NCBI GenBank assembly: GCA_004553625.1
Contig: SFKX01000015.1
Location: 1 to 64,000 of the forward strand
Origin: Clostridiales bacterium
GTDB lineage: Bacteria > Bacillota_A > Clostridia > Oscillospirales > Oscillospiraceae
Reading direction: 5' to 3'
Length of the DNA stretch: 64,000 nt
Shown piece by piece: positions 1 through 7,550 of the stretch (within the stretch, counting starts at the first letter, position 1; each line of letters opens with the position of its first letter). Under the pieces are notes generated by a model, which was not told the DNA's origin, did no database searches, and saw only the letters and a list, made by a program, of their open reading frames with translations. The position numbers were made by a program, and so were the translations under genes.

Positions 1-534
1 GAGCCCGATGAGCCCGACGTCCCCGACTTCCCGTTCACCGACGTCTCCGTCAACGCCTGGTATTACGAGGCTGTGAAGTACGTCTACGAGAACGGCATCA
101 TGAACGGCATGGACCGCTACAGCTTCCAGCCGAACGGCACCCTGACCCGTGCGATGGTCTGGACGATGCTCGCCCGCCTCGATGGCGTAGACACCGAGGG
201 CGGCAACAGCTGGTACGCCAAGGCCCAGGAGTGGGCGACTGCGAACAGCGTGTCCGACGGCGAGAACCCGACCGGCGAGGTCACCCGCGAGCAGCTTGTG
301 ACGATGCTCTACCGTTACGCGCAGTACAAGGGTTACGACGTGAGCATCGGTGAGGACACGAACATCCTCTCCTACGTCGACGTCGATCAGGTCAGCGACT
401 GGGCGATGGAGGCCTTCCAGTGGGCCTGCGGCACCGGCGTCATCGAGGGCGACGAGAACTCTGCTCTGACTCCGAAGGCCAGCACCACCCGCGCCCAGGC
501 CGCCGCGATGCTCATGCGCTTCATCGAGCTGTGA
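1..534 (+). CDS. SLH-domain surface protein, C-terminal part
   Basis: The frame is open from base 1, so the start lies outside the window; 177 residues remain, ending in tga at 532-534. The visible part is three S-layer homology repeats (about residues 10-60, 65-110 and 120-177), each with the family signature of aromatic residues, a G-I/V-[MI]-x-G turn and a T-R-A/E-Q motif. A short D/P/E-rich linker precedes them. SLH repeats bind pyruvylated secondary cell-wall polymer, so this is probably the cell-wall anchor of a larger exported protein whose functional domain lies upstream and cannot be seen. An intrinsic terminator follows 26 bases later. Confidence 0.85.
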   Translation, partial: EPDEPDVPDFPFTDVSVNAWYYEAVKYVYENGIMNGMDRYSFQPNGTLTRAMVWTMLARLDGVDTEGGNSWYAKAQEWATANSVSDGENPTGEVTREQLVTMLYRYAQYKGYDVSIGEDTNILSYVDVDQVSDWAMEAFQWACGTGVIEGDENSALTPKASTTRAQAAAMLMRFIEL

Positions 535-560
535 TCACCGCCTGAAAATGTCTAACAAAC

Positions 561-588
561 AAAAACCGCCCCCTCGGGGGCGGTTTTT
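561..588 (+). terminator. Intrinsic terminator after the SLH gene
   Basis: A perfect GC hairpin (AAAAACCGCCCCC / GGGGGCGGTTTTT arms with almost no loop) is followed by a T run. It lies between convergent genes and the symmetric A and T tracts would let it work on both strands. Confidence 0.85.
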
Positions 589-621
589 CATATTATTTAG
601 GCCAAGGCGGGCTTTGCGCGC

Positions 622-1257
622 TCAGAGGAGAATGGGGCCGAGTTTGGAGCGCTCGTCCATATTGAGTTCCGATATTCGCTCGAAGAGCTTGTCTCTGTCC
701 ACATATGGCAGCATCCTCCGAACGCAGAGATGGTTACGGCCGCTGGACATGATACGGTAGAGGATGTGAGACTCCGGCTCAGCTATCGGAAAATTCACAC
801 CGTACCAGGAGGCGTTCAGCGTGTGGTCCTTGACGATGCGCAGCCACGGAGAGGAAAATGCGCTGACGCCGAAGCCGGTGTCCATAAAATCGGCGCCGCC
901 CGCGTCGTCCGCAGATACCAGGAAGCGGACGGTGGACATCATGCGCATATTGATACTGGAGTAGCCCGCGAGATAGTGGGAGGTGATGGTGCAGTGTTTC
1001 TGCTTGCAGATATCGTGTATGTTAACGCCCTTCGGCAAGGCGTCGGGGTCTCTGAGGAGGAACGCGATATCCATAAAGTGGGGCATTGCCGGGAGCCCGG
1101 GCAGGATATGCGCCATCTCATACATGATCTCCGCCCAACCGCCTATGAGAGTCATGTGTTCCAGAAGTCCGTTCTCATCAAGATACTCGATGATATCCAG
1201 AAAATCTGTTATCTGCGGCATCTTGGAGAGCAAAGGGAGCACTTGCATTGGCCGCAT
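622..1257 (-). CDS. Predicted nucleotidyltransferase-fold protein
   Basis: The protein has 211 residues if it starts at the Met at 1257. A start six codons upstream (1275) is also open but would leave only a few bases after the predicted promoter. The N-terminal part carries L-I-G-G-W-A-E-x-x-Y and then M-D-I-A-F-L-L, which resembles the GG/GS...DID core of minimal nucleotidyltransferases (the GSU2403 or AbiEii type). The second Asp of DID is Ala here, so it may be inactive or a distant relative. There are no membrane segments. It is a single gene, convergent with the SLH gene and divergent from hyuA. Family assignment is by motif only and is weak. Confidence 0.5.
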   Translation of the reverse strand: MRPMQVLPLLSKMPQITDFLDIIEYLDENGLLEHMTLIGGWAEIMYEMAHILPGLPAMPHFMDIAFLLRDPDALPKGVNIHDICKQKHCTITSHYLAGYSSINMRMMSTVRFLVSADDAGGADFMDTGFGVSAFSSPWLRIVKDHTLNASWYGVNFPIAEPESHILYRIMSSGRNHLCVRRMLPYVDRDKLFERISELNMDERSKLGPILL

Positions 1258-1289
1258 AAAAACACCGCCATCCAATTGAATTTAACAGT

Positions 1290-1318
1290 ATTTTACCACA
1301 AGCCGCACCGCGATTCAA
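1290..1318 (-). promoter_or_regulatory. Sigma-A promoter for the nucleotidyltransferase-like gene
   Basis: On the minus strand TTGAAT (1318-1313) and TAAAAT (1295-1290) are separated by 17 bases. Transcription would begin near 1283, which favours the downstream start codon at 1257. Confidence 0.55.
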
Positions 1319-1363
1319 TCCGCAATACACACGGAAAGGCGAACTTGTGCGCCTATGCGGCGA

Positions 1364-1392
1364 TTGACTTTTGCAGTTTAACGTGGTATTCT
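1364..1392 (+). promoter_or_regulatory. Sigma-A promoter for the hyuAB-cupin operon
   Basis: TTGACT (1364-1369) and TATTCT (1387-1392) have a 17-base spacer and lie about 40 bases before the hyuA start. Confidence 0.55.
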
Positions 1393-1430
1393 GCTGCTTG
1401 TGTATCCAAAGAAACGGAGGGAACCGGCTA

Positions 1431-3476
1431 ATGAGAGTTGCAACCGATATCGGAGGCACGTTCACCGACCTCGTCGCCATCGGCGAGGACGGCACGCTCG
1501 TGCAGGAAAAGGCGCACACCACGCCGCCGAACTTTGAGGCGGGCGTCATGGACGTGCTCGAAAAGAGCGGAGTGAAGCCTGAGAGTATCACCGCCTTTTT
1601 CCACGGCACTACCACCATCATCAACGCTCTGACAGAGCGCAAGGGCGCAAAGACTGCCCTGCTCACCACCCGCGGCTTCCGCGACGTGCTCGAGCTTGCC
1701 CGCGGCAACAGGCCCGACCTCTTCAACATGGTCTTTGAAAAACCCGCGCCCTTTATCCCGCGCTACCTGCGCCGTGAGGTCACGGAGCGCGTTTCCTATG
1801 ACGGCAAGGCCATAACCCCCCTCTGCCGCGAGGACATCGAAAAGGCCGTTGAGTACTTCAAAAAGGAGGGCGTCGAGGCGATCGCCGTATGCTTCATAAA
1901 CAGCTACGCCAACGAGGCGCACGAGCGCGAGACCGCGGCCTATGTCAAGGAGCTCTGGCCCGAGGTCTTTGTCAGCCCTTCGGTTGACATAACAAAAGAA
2001 TGGCGCGAGTATGAGCGCACGTCCACGGCGGCGCTCAATGCCTATGTCATGCCCACTGCCTCGTCGTATATAGACCGGCTCGGCACCCGGCTGGACGGAG
2101 ACAAGGTCTCCGGCTCGCGGTATATCATGCAGAGCAACGGCGGCACGACAACCTTTGAGCAGGCGAAGCTCACGCCTATTAACGTCGTCGAGTCCGGCCC
2201 CGTGGCAGGCGTTTTCGGCGCGTCCATCCTGGGCAAGTTCATAGGCGAGCCCAACGTCATCGCCTTTGACGTCGGCGGGACTACGGCGAAGTGCTCGCTC
2301 ATAGACGACGGCGAGGTCAAGGTCACGACTTCGTACTACATCGAGAAGGACGAGCGCAACGCGGGATATCCCATCATGGCCCCAGTGGTGGACATTGTGG
2401 AGATAGGCAACGGCGGCGGCTCCATCGCGTGGATTGACGAGGCGGGATCGCTCAAGGTCGGCCCGAAGAGCGCGGGCGCGCTGCCCGGCCCGGTGGCCTA
2501 CGGCAAGGGCGGCACGGAGCCGACGACGACGGACGCGAACCTCATAGCCGGCAGGCTCTCCGCGAAGAACTTCGACATGGAGGTAGACCTGGACGCCGTG
2601 CGCGCGGCCCTGCGTGAGAAGGTCGGCGCGGCGCTTGACCTCGACGACGAGGGCGCGGCGGAGAGCATCATCAGGGTGGCGGACTCGAACATGAACAACG
2701 CCCTGAAGCTCATCTCCGTGCGGCGCGGCTACGACCCGCGTGACTTCACGATGGTGGCCTTCGGCGGCGGCGGGCCGATGCACGGGCCGACGCTCGCAAA
2801 GGAGCTGAATATACGCAAGGTCATCGTGCCGTTGGCGGCCTCTGTGTTCTCCGCCTGGGGCATGCTGATGACGGATATCAGGCACGACTTCATCCAGACG
2901 AGGATAACTAGCTTCTCGACTGCCCCGATGGAGGAGCTCAACGCCATGTGGACGGAGCTTCTGGACGAGGCGAAGGCGGTGTTCGCGCAGGAGGGAGTAT
3001 CCGAGGACCAGGCGGTGTTCACCTATATAGCCGACATGCGCTACATGGGCCAGGAGCACACCGTGCAGGTCGCGGCCCCGGCGGTCCCCTGGAAGGAGGA
3101 GGACCGGGCCGAGATCATGGCGCGCTTCCACAGGACGCACGAGCATTTCTACACCTTCAGCCTGCCGGACACCCCGGCGGAGATCGTGAACCTGCACCTC
3201 GTGGCCTACGGACGCCTGCACAAGCCGGAGCTCAAGGAGATCGCCCCGCAGGAGGGGGACGTGAGTTCCGCGCTCAAGGAGACGCGCCGGGTGTTCTTCT
3301 CCGGCGACGGATGGCTCGAGACGCCCATCTACGACAGGGCCAAGCTCGGCGCGGGAGCCGCGGCAGAGGGGCCGCTGGTAGTCGAGGAGCCGACGACGGC
3401 GACGGTCGTCTGCCCCGGCCAGAGCCTAAGCGTGGACAGGTTCGGCAACCTGGTCGTTACCATGGAGGTGGAGTAA
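1431..3476 (+). CDS. hyuA: Hydantoinase/oxoprolinase subunit A (HyuA family)
   Basis: This is the 681-residue ATP-dependent A subunit of the N-methylhydantoinase/5-oxoprolinase/acetone carboxylase superfamily. The N-terminus R-V-A-T-D-I-G-G-T-F-T-D-L is the ASKHA-type phosphate loop of the Hydant_A_N domain. The HG-T-T-x-x-x-N-A motif follows near residue 65 and D-V-G-G-T-T-A-K near residue 280. The glycine-rich F-G-G-G-G-P-M-H of the Hydantoinase_A domain is near residue 450. The start at 1431 is chosen because GGAGG lies 11 bases upstream and the family motif begins at once. hyuB follows with no gap. The exact substrate (hydantoin, 5-oxoproline or another cyclic amide) cannot be read from sequence. 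Confidence 0.9.
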   Translation: MRVATDIGGTFTDLVAIGEDGTLVQEKAHTTPPNFEAGVMDVLEKSGVKPESITAFFHGTTTIINALTERKGAKTALLTTRGFRDVLELARGNRPDLFNMVFEKPAPFIPRYLRREVTERVSYDGKAITPLCREDIEKAVEYFKKEGVEAIAVCFINSYANEAHERETAAYVKELWPEVFVSPSVDITKEWREYERTSTAALNAYVMPTASSYIDRLGTRLDGDKVSGSRYIMQSNGGTTTFEQAKLTPINVVESGPVAGVFGASILGKFIGEPNVIAFDVGGTTAKCSLIDDGEVKVTTSYYIEKDERNAGYPIMAPVVDIVEIGNGGGSIAWIDEAGSLKVGPKSAGALPGPVAYGKGGTEPTTTDANLIAGRLSAKNFDMEVDLDAVRAALREKVGAALDLDDEGAAESIIRVADSNMNNALKLISVRRGYDPRDFTMVAFGGGGPMHGPTLAKELNIRKVIVPLAASVFSAWGMLMTDIRHDFIQTRITSFSTAPMEELNAMWTELLDEAKAVFAQEGVSEDQAVFTYIADMRYMGQEHTVQVAAPAVPWKEEDRAEIMARFHRTHEHFYTFSLPDTPAEIVNLHLVAYGRLHKPELKEIAPQEGDVSSALKETRRVFFSGDGWLETPIYDRAKLGAGAAAEGPLVVEEPTTATVVCPGQSLSVDRFGNLVVTMEVE

Positions 3477-5213
3477 ATGTCCGAAAAGCTCAATATCAGT
3501 CCCGTCACACTCGACATTGTCAAGGACTCGCTCATAGCGGTCAGCAATGAGATATTCTACGCCTTCGCCCAGACCTCGATGAGTCCCATAATCTACGAAA
3601 CGCTCGACTACGCCAGCGGCATAGCGGACGCGGAGGGCCGCCTGCTCACCCAGGGCAACGGCGTGTCCGGCTTCATCGGCATGATCTCTCCCATGATCTG
3701 CGCCGTCGTGGACAAATACGGCAAGGAGAACCTGCACCCCGGCGACGTGTATATCATAAACGACCCCTTCATAGGCGGCGGCACGCACATGTCGGACGTC
3801 GGCATGGTCATGCCTATCTTCTACAATGACGAGCTCATCGCCTTCGCGGGCAACAAGGCCCACTGGAGCGACATAGGCGGCATGGCCCCCGGCTCCTTCA
3901 CCACGGACGCGACGAACACCTACCAGGAGGGCCTGTGCTTCTCCGGCGTCAAGCTCGTGGACAGGGGAGAGCTGGTCGAGCCCGTCTGGGACCTCATGCG
4001 CAGCAACATGCGCTACCCGCAGATCTCCCAGGGCGACATGTGGGGTCAGATCTCCTCGCTCCGCACGGGCGAGAAGCGGATAAACGAGCTGTGCGAAAAG
4101 TACGGCGTCGAGGTCGTCAAAGGCTCCATGGAGCGGCTCATCGCCCAGGGCGAGCTGGTCGCGCGCAAGCGCCTGGCCGAGATGCCCAAGGGTACCTGGG
4201 AGATGGACGAGTACATGGACGACGACGGCCACGGCAGCCCCGTCCACCTGAAGGTCAAGGTAACGATAACGGACGACGAGTTCCTCGCGGACTTCACCGG
4301 CTCCGACCCGCAGGTCGCGGGCTGCGTGAATACGGGCGCGACGGCGGCCTACGCGGGCGTCAAGGTCATCTTCATGTCCATCATCGGCCCCGAGCTCGCG
4401 GTGAACGACGGTGTGTTCGCGCCGCTGCGCATCGTCTGCGAGGAGGGCAGCGTCCTCCAGGCCAAGCGCCCGGCGGCGACTTCGTGCTATTACGAGAGCA
4501 TGATATACGCCATCGACCTCGTGTGGAAAGCGCTCGCGCCGGTGTTCCCGGAGTCGCTGGGCGCGGGGCATCTGCTCTCGGTCTGCACTGTGCTCATGGC
4601 GGGTACGCATCAGGACTTCGGCAACGACTATCTCATCATTGAGCCCACCGTCGGCGGCTGGGGCGCCTGCCGCGGCCACGACGGCCAGGTCGGCCAGTTC
4701 TGCGTCGGCGACGGCGAGACCTATAACGTCCCCGTCGAGATGGCGGAGACGCGCTACGGCATCCGCGTGGACGAGTACAGTCTGCACACGGACGGCGCGG
4801 GGGCTGGCGAGTACCGCGGCGGCTCAGGCTGCGTGAGGACCTACAGGTCCATGAACGACAACCAGAGCTTCACGGCCTCCTTTGGTCGCAACAAGTGGCC
4901 CGTCTGGGGCGCTGCCGGCGGCAAGGACGGCTCCTGCAACTACTTCCAGTTCCACGACGCGGACGGCAACGTGTCCGAGCCCATGGGCATCGTGGCGCGG
5001 CGGGTGATGAATAAAAACGACGTCGTCCGCATGGTCACGGCCACGGGCGGCGGCTACGGCGACCCGATGAAGCGCGACCCGGCCAAAGTGGCCTTGGACG
5101 TGAAGAACGAATATATCACCCTCGAGCAGGCGAAGGCGGACTACGGCGTCATCGTGGACCCGGAGAGCTTCGATGTCGTCGGCCTGACTCCGGAGAGGGA
5201 GGCTGCGAAATGA
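3477..5213 (+). CDS. hyuB: Hydantoinase/oxoprolinase subunit B (HyuB family)
   Basis: The 578-residue product matches the Hydantoinase_B family, which supplies the hydrolase half of the heteromer with HyuA. Family features are visible: the D-I-V-K-D-S-L opening, the N-D-P-[FY]-x-G-G-T-H-M-x-D segment near residue 95, and a glycine-rich C-terminal G-G-G-x-G-D-P motif. The ATG directly abuts the hyuA stop codon, indicating translational coupling and an obligate pair. No transporter or ring-opening amidohydrolase is encoded next to it, so the pathway context is incomplete. Confidence 0.9.
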   Translation: MSEKLNISPVTLDIVKDSLIAVSNEIFYAFAQTSMSPIIYETLDYASGIADAEGRLLTQGNGVSGFIGMISPMICAVVDKYGKENLHPGDVYIINDPFIGGGTHMSDVGMVMPIFYNDELIAFAGNKAHWSDIGGMAPGSFTTDATNTYQEGLCFSGVKLVDRGELVEPVWDLMRSNMRYPQISQGDMWGQISSLRTGEKRINELCEKYGVEVVKGSMERLIAQGELVARKRLAEMPKGTWEMDEYMDDDGHGSPVHLKVKVTITDDEFLADFTGSDPQVAGCVNTGATAAYAGVKVIFMSIIGPELAVNDGVFAPLRIVCEEGSVLQAKRPAATSCYYESMIYAIDLVWKALAPVFPESLGAGHLLSVCTVLMAGTHQDFGNDYLIIEPTVGGWGACRGHDGQVGQFCVGDGETYNVPVEMAETRYGIRVDEYSLHTDGAGAGEYRGGSGCVRTYRSMNDNQSFTASFGRNKWPVWGAAGGKDGSCNYFQFHDADGNVSEPMGIVARRVMNKNDVVRMVTATGGGYGDPMKRDPAKVALDVKNEYITLEQAKADYGVIVDPESFDVVGLTPEREAAK

Positions 5214-5536
5214 AGATAACGGACCTTGAGACCGCCCCGACCAACGTTCGGCCCGACGGCGTGGCGATGACGGAGTTCTTCGCCGCCGCGGAGGGCGCAA
5301 AGGTGACTATGGGCCACGCGATCTTCCCGGCGGGGACCGTGGTACCCTGGGCGGCGCACGACGCGGACGAATACGCCTTCATCCTCTCCGGAAGCGTGAG
5401 CTGCGAGACGGAAGAGGACGGCGTCCTGCACATGACGGCAGGAGGGGCGAGTTTCATCCCCGCCGGCCAGCGGCACTCCAGCCGCAACGACGGCCCGGGC
5501 GAGGCCGAGCTCATCTGGGCGCTCGTCGAAAAATAA
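5210..5536 (+). CDS. Small cupin-domain protein
   Basis: The 108-residue single-domain cupin overlaps the hyuB stop by an ATGA junction, so it is the third gene of the operon. Cupin motif 1 reads around H-D-A-D-E-Y-A-F-I-L-S-G and motif 2 around F-I-P-A-G-Q-R-H. The first motif has only one of the two usual histidines, so metal binding is uncertain. Small cupins next to hydantoinase genes may act as accessory isomerase or sensor proteins, but here the role is inferred from position only. Confidence 0.8.
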   Translation: MKITDLETAPTNVRPDGVAMTEFFAAAEGAKVTMGHAIFPAGTVVPWAAHDADEYAFILSGSVSCETEEDGVLHMTAGGASFIPAGQRHSSRNDGPGEAELIWALVEK

Positions 5537-5553
5537 CAGTAAAGGCAAAAGAA

Positions 5554-5588
5554 GCGGGGGTCCCGGACGGGACCCCCGCAGTTTTTTG
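5554..5588 (+). terminator. Terminator between the convergent hyu operon and M15 gene
   Basis: An 11-bp GC stem (GCGGGGGTCCC / GGGACCCCCGC, loop GGAC) is followed by GTTTTTTG on the plus strand. The minus-strand side is followed by a weaker T tract and could serve the opposing operon. Confidence 0.8.
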
Positions 5589-5594
5589 TTCGTA

Positions 5595-6902
5595 TCAGCC
5601 GCCGCTGGCAAGGATGGAGAAGTGCATGTAGTCGGCGGTGGTGTTCCAGCCGCTGTAGTTGTTGTCGGCATCGCCGCCGCCCCAGCCCCAGCCGTACTTG
5701 GCGAAGGCCCGGACCACGCTGCTGTCCGGCGTGATGCAATACGGGCTGTCGCTGTACTTGAAGCAGGTCGTACCCGTTATAGCCGTGTAGGGCGTGGTGG
5801 TCGTGTAGCAGTAGTAGTTCTCGACGGGGTTTATATCTATCGCGCAGCCCCATGCGTGGCGCAGCGTATCCGTATAGCGGGCGCCGCCGAGCGCGTGGAT
5901 CGGGAACTGCTCCGGGTCGTTATAGATCTCCTCGAAGATGGCCTTGACCTCGTCCGCGACCATCTTGTTGACCTCCAGGTTCCAGGTACGGGTGTACTTG
6001 GCGCCGGAGCTGTTTATATCCCAGGTGCGGACCTGGATGGTGACTATGTAGTCGCTCAGGTTGGACTCGGAGCCGGTGAAGTAGCTCTTGCTGCTGCTGC
6101 CGAAGAGCAGCTGACGGCCCTCGGCGCTGACGTTGCCCCAGGCGTCTATCATGGAACGGCTCTGCCAGGCGAAGGAGTCCTCCGGCGTGATGCTGGAGCC
6201 GCCGCCCGTCGGCGTTTCGACCTCGCTGGCTTCCTTGACCTCAAGCCTCTCAGAGGTCAGCCAGGTGCGGACGACGACCGCCGCCGCCTGACCGCGGGTG
6301 AGGGTGCTCTCGCCGTGGAACATACCGTCGTCATAGCCGTCCAGGATGCCCTTGCCGTAGGCCTGGACGACGGGCTCATGGTACTTGCTGGCCATCGCGT
6401 CATAGTCGCCTATGACGGAGGAAGGTGAATCCAGCACGACGGGCGTCTCGGAATAGACGTTGTTGCAGAGGTTGTTTATCATCACGCTCATTTCATAGCG
6501 CGTAATGGGCTGCTCCAGAGCGGAGCGGGTGCAGCTTATGTCCAGGCCCCAGAGGACGCCGTTGTCGTTCATGATCTGCCAATAGGGCTGGGACCAGTGG
6601 ACGCTGGTGTCCCAGGTATAGGGCGCGAGGCCGCCAATTATGGTGAGCAGTTTGAGGAACTCACCGCGTTTGAGCGAATCCGTCGGGCAATACTTGTCGC
6701 CCTCCTTGCCGTCTATGATGCCCCAGCTCGCGCAGAGGTACACATAGTCGTGGTACCAGGAGCCCTCCGGCACGTCCGAAAAGCTGACGCTTATGCTGCC
6801 CATGCCTATGGCGTTGGCCGGCACGGCGGGCATGAGCGCAGTCAGGCAGAGCACTGCCAGCAGCGCTGCGGAGAACCTCAGCAATTTCCCTTTTCTTGTC
6901 AT
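5595..6902 (-). CDS. SLH-anchored M15-type D,D/L,D-carboxypeptidase
   Basis: The 435-residue exported protein has a signal peptide (residues 1-31, hydrophobic core then A-N-A). SLH-type repeats follow at about 38-90 and through residue 230 (F-S-D-V-P-E-G-S-W-Y, G-I-I-D-G). The C-terminal domain (about 310-435) belongs to the VanY/Peptidase_M15_4 group: H-A-W-G-C-A-I-D-I-N-P supplies the zinc His and Asp, and D-Y-M-H-F the last zinc His. It should trim peptidoglycan stem peptides while held on the cell surface. The start overlaps the stop of the LysR-type gene as ATGA, making it the last gene of the secA operon. Confidence 0.85.
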   Translation of the reverse strand: MTRKGKLLRFSAALLAVLCLTALMPAVPANAIGMGSISVSFSDVPEGSWYHDYVYLCASWGIIDGKEGDKYCPTDSLKRGEFLKLLTIIGGLAPYTWDTSVHWSQPYWQIMNDNGVLWGLDISCTRSALEQPITRYEMSVMINNLCNNVYSETPVVLDSPSSVIGDYDAMASKYHEPVVQAYGKGILDGYDDGMFHGESTLTRGQAAAVVVRTWLTSERLEVKEASEVETPTGGGSSITPEDSFAWQSRSMIDAWGNVSAEGRQLLFGSSSKSYFTGSESNLSDYIVTIQVRTWDINSSGAKYTRTWNLEVNKMVADEVKAIFEEIYNDPEQFPIHALGGARYTDTLRHAWGCAIDINPVENYYCYTTTTPYTAITGTTCFKYSDSPYCITPDSSVVRAFAKYGWGWGGGDADNNYSGWNTTADYMHFSILASGG

Positions 6903-7168
6903 ATCTTTCCTCCTGTGTCTCTGACTTTGACCTGCAGCTCCTCCTCAAGGCGCAGCAGCTCTCTCGCGCCGTCCAGCAGGACCTCGCCCGCCGGCGTGAG
7001 CCGGACGCCCCGGCTGTCCCGGGAAAAGAGCGCAGCGCCCAGCGTGTTCTCGAGCGAGGATATCGCCCGGGACACGGTGGAGTGGCTTATATAGAGCGCG
7101 GCGGCAGCGCGGGAAAAGCTGCCCCTTTCCGCCGCCGCGCAGAATATTCTGAGCTGTTCCAGCTCCAT
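6899..7168 (-). CDS. LysR-type HTH domain only (truncated regulator)
   Basis: The 89-residue product is a clean LysR N-terminal winged helix-turn-helix: M-E-L-E-Q-L-R-I-F, then A-E-R-G-S-F-S-R-A-A-A-A-L, then S-x-S-T-V-S-R-A-I-S-S-L-E, then L-F-x-R. It ends in the linker helix after L-T-P-A-G-E-V-L-L. The roughly 200-residue effector-binding domain of normal LysR proteins is missing and the frame ends in ATGA overlapping the next gene, so this is a designed short gene or a stable remnant. It could bind DNA as a dimer but cannot sense a ligand by itself. Confidence 0.8.
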   Translation of the reverse strand: MELEQLRIFCAAAERGSFSRAAAALYISHSTVSRAISSLENTLGAALFSRDSRGVRLTPAGEVLLDGARELLRLEEELQVKVRDTGGKI

Positions 7169-7169
7169 C

Positions 7170-7550
7170 TCAGTAGTTGAAGGTGTGCGGCAGGAGCTGG
7201 TTGAGCCTGTAGCTCACATACCTGCCCCCGGCTTTGGCGCACAGGACCTCCATCGTCTGCGAGAACTCTGCCAGGAACTGGCGGCAGGCCCCGCAGGGCA
7301 TGCAGTAGTCTTTTCCCTCGCCCCAAATGGCAATCCTCACAAAGTCCTGGTGTCCCTCGCTGACCGCCTTGCAGGCGGCGGTGCGCTCGGCGCAGATCGT
7401 GCTGCCCAGGGCGGCGTTTTCCACGTTGCAGCCCGTGAACACAGTCCCGTCTGAGCACTCTATCGCCGCGCCGACCGGAAACTGCGAATACGGCACATAG
7501 GCCATCCCCGATGCCTCGCGGGCCTTGTCCATGAGTTCTCTGTCTGTCAT
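7170..7550 (-). CDS. cdd: Cytidine deaminase
   Basis: The 126-residue homotetrameric-type enzyme converts cytidine and deoxycytidine to uridine forms in pyrimidine salvage. Zinc ligands are visible as C53 in T-I-C-A-E-R (E55 is the proton shuttle) and C86/C89 in M-P-C-G-A-C-R. N-V-E-N before them is the substrate-binding signature. Length is typical. It directly abuts the upstream lipoprotein gene (taa then ATG) and is one base ahead of the LysR-type gene. Confidence 0.93.
   Translation of the reverse strand: MTDRELMDKAREASGMAYVPYSQFPVGAAIECSDGTVFTGCNVENAALGSTICAERTAACKAVSEGHQDFVRIAIWGEGKDYCMPCGACRQFLAEFSQTMEVLCAKAGGRYVSYRLNQLLPHTFNY

Noticed and set aside
1428..3221. 597-codon open frame on the minus strand over hyuA
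   Set aside because: A mirror frame caused by high GC at third positions; composition is H/R/V-rich and no family motif is present. Similar long mirrors over hyuB, secA, hisD and argS were dropped for the same reason.
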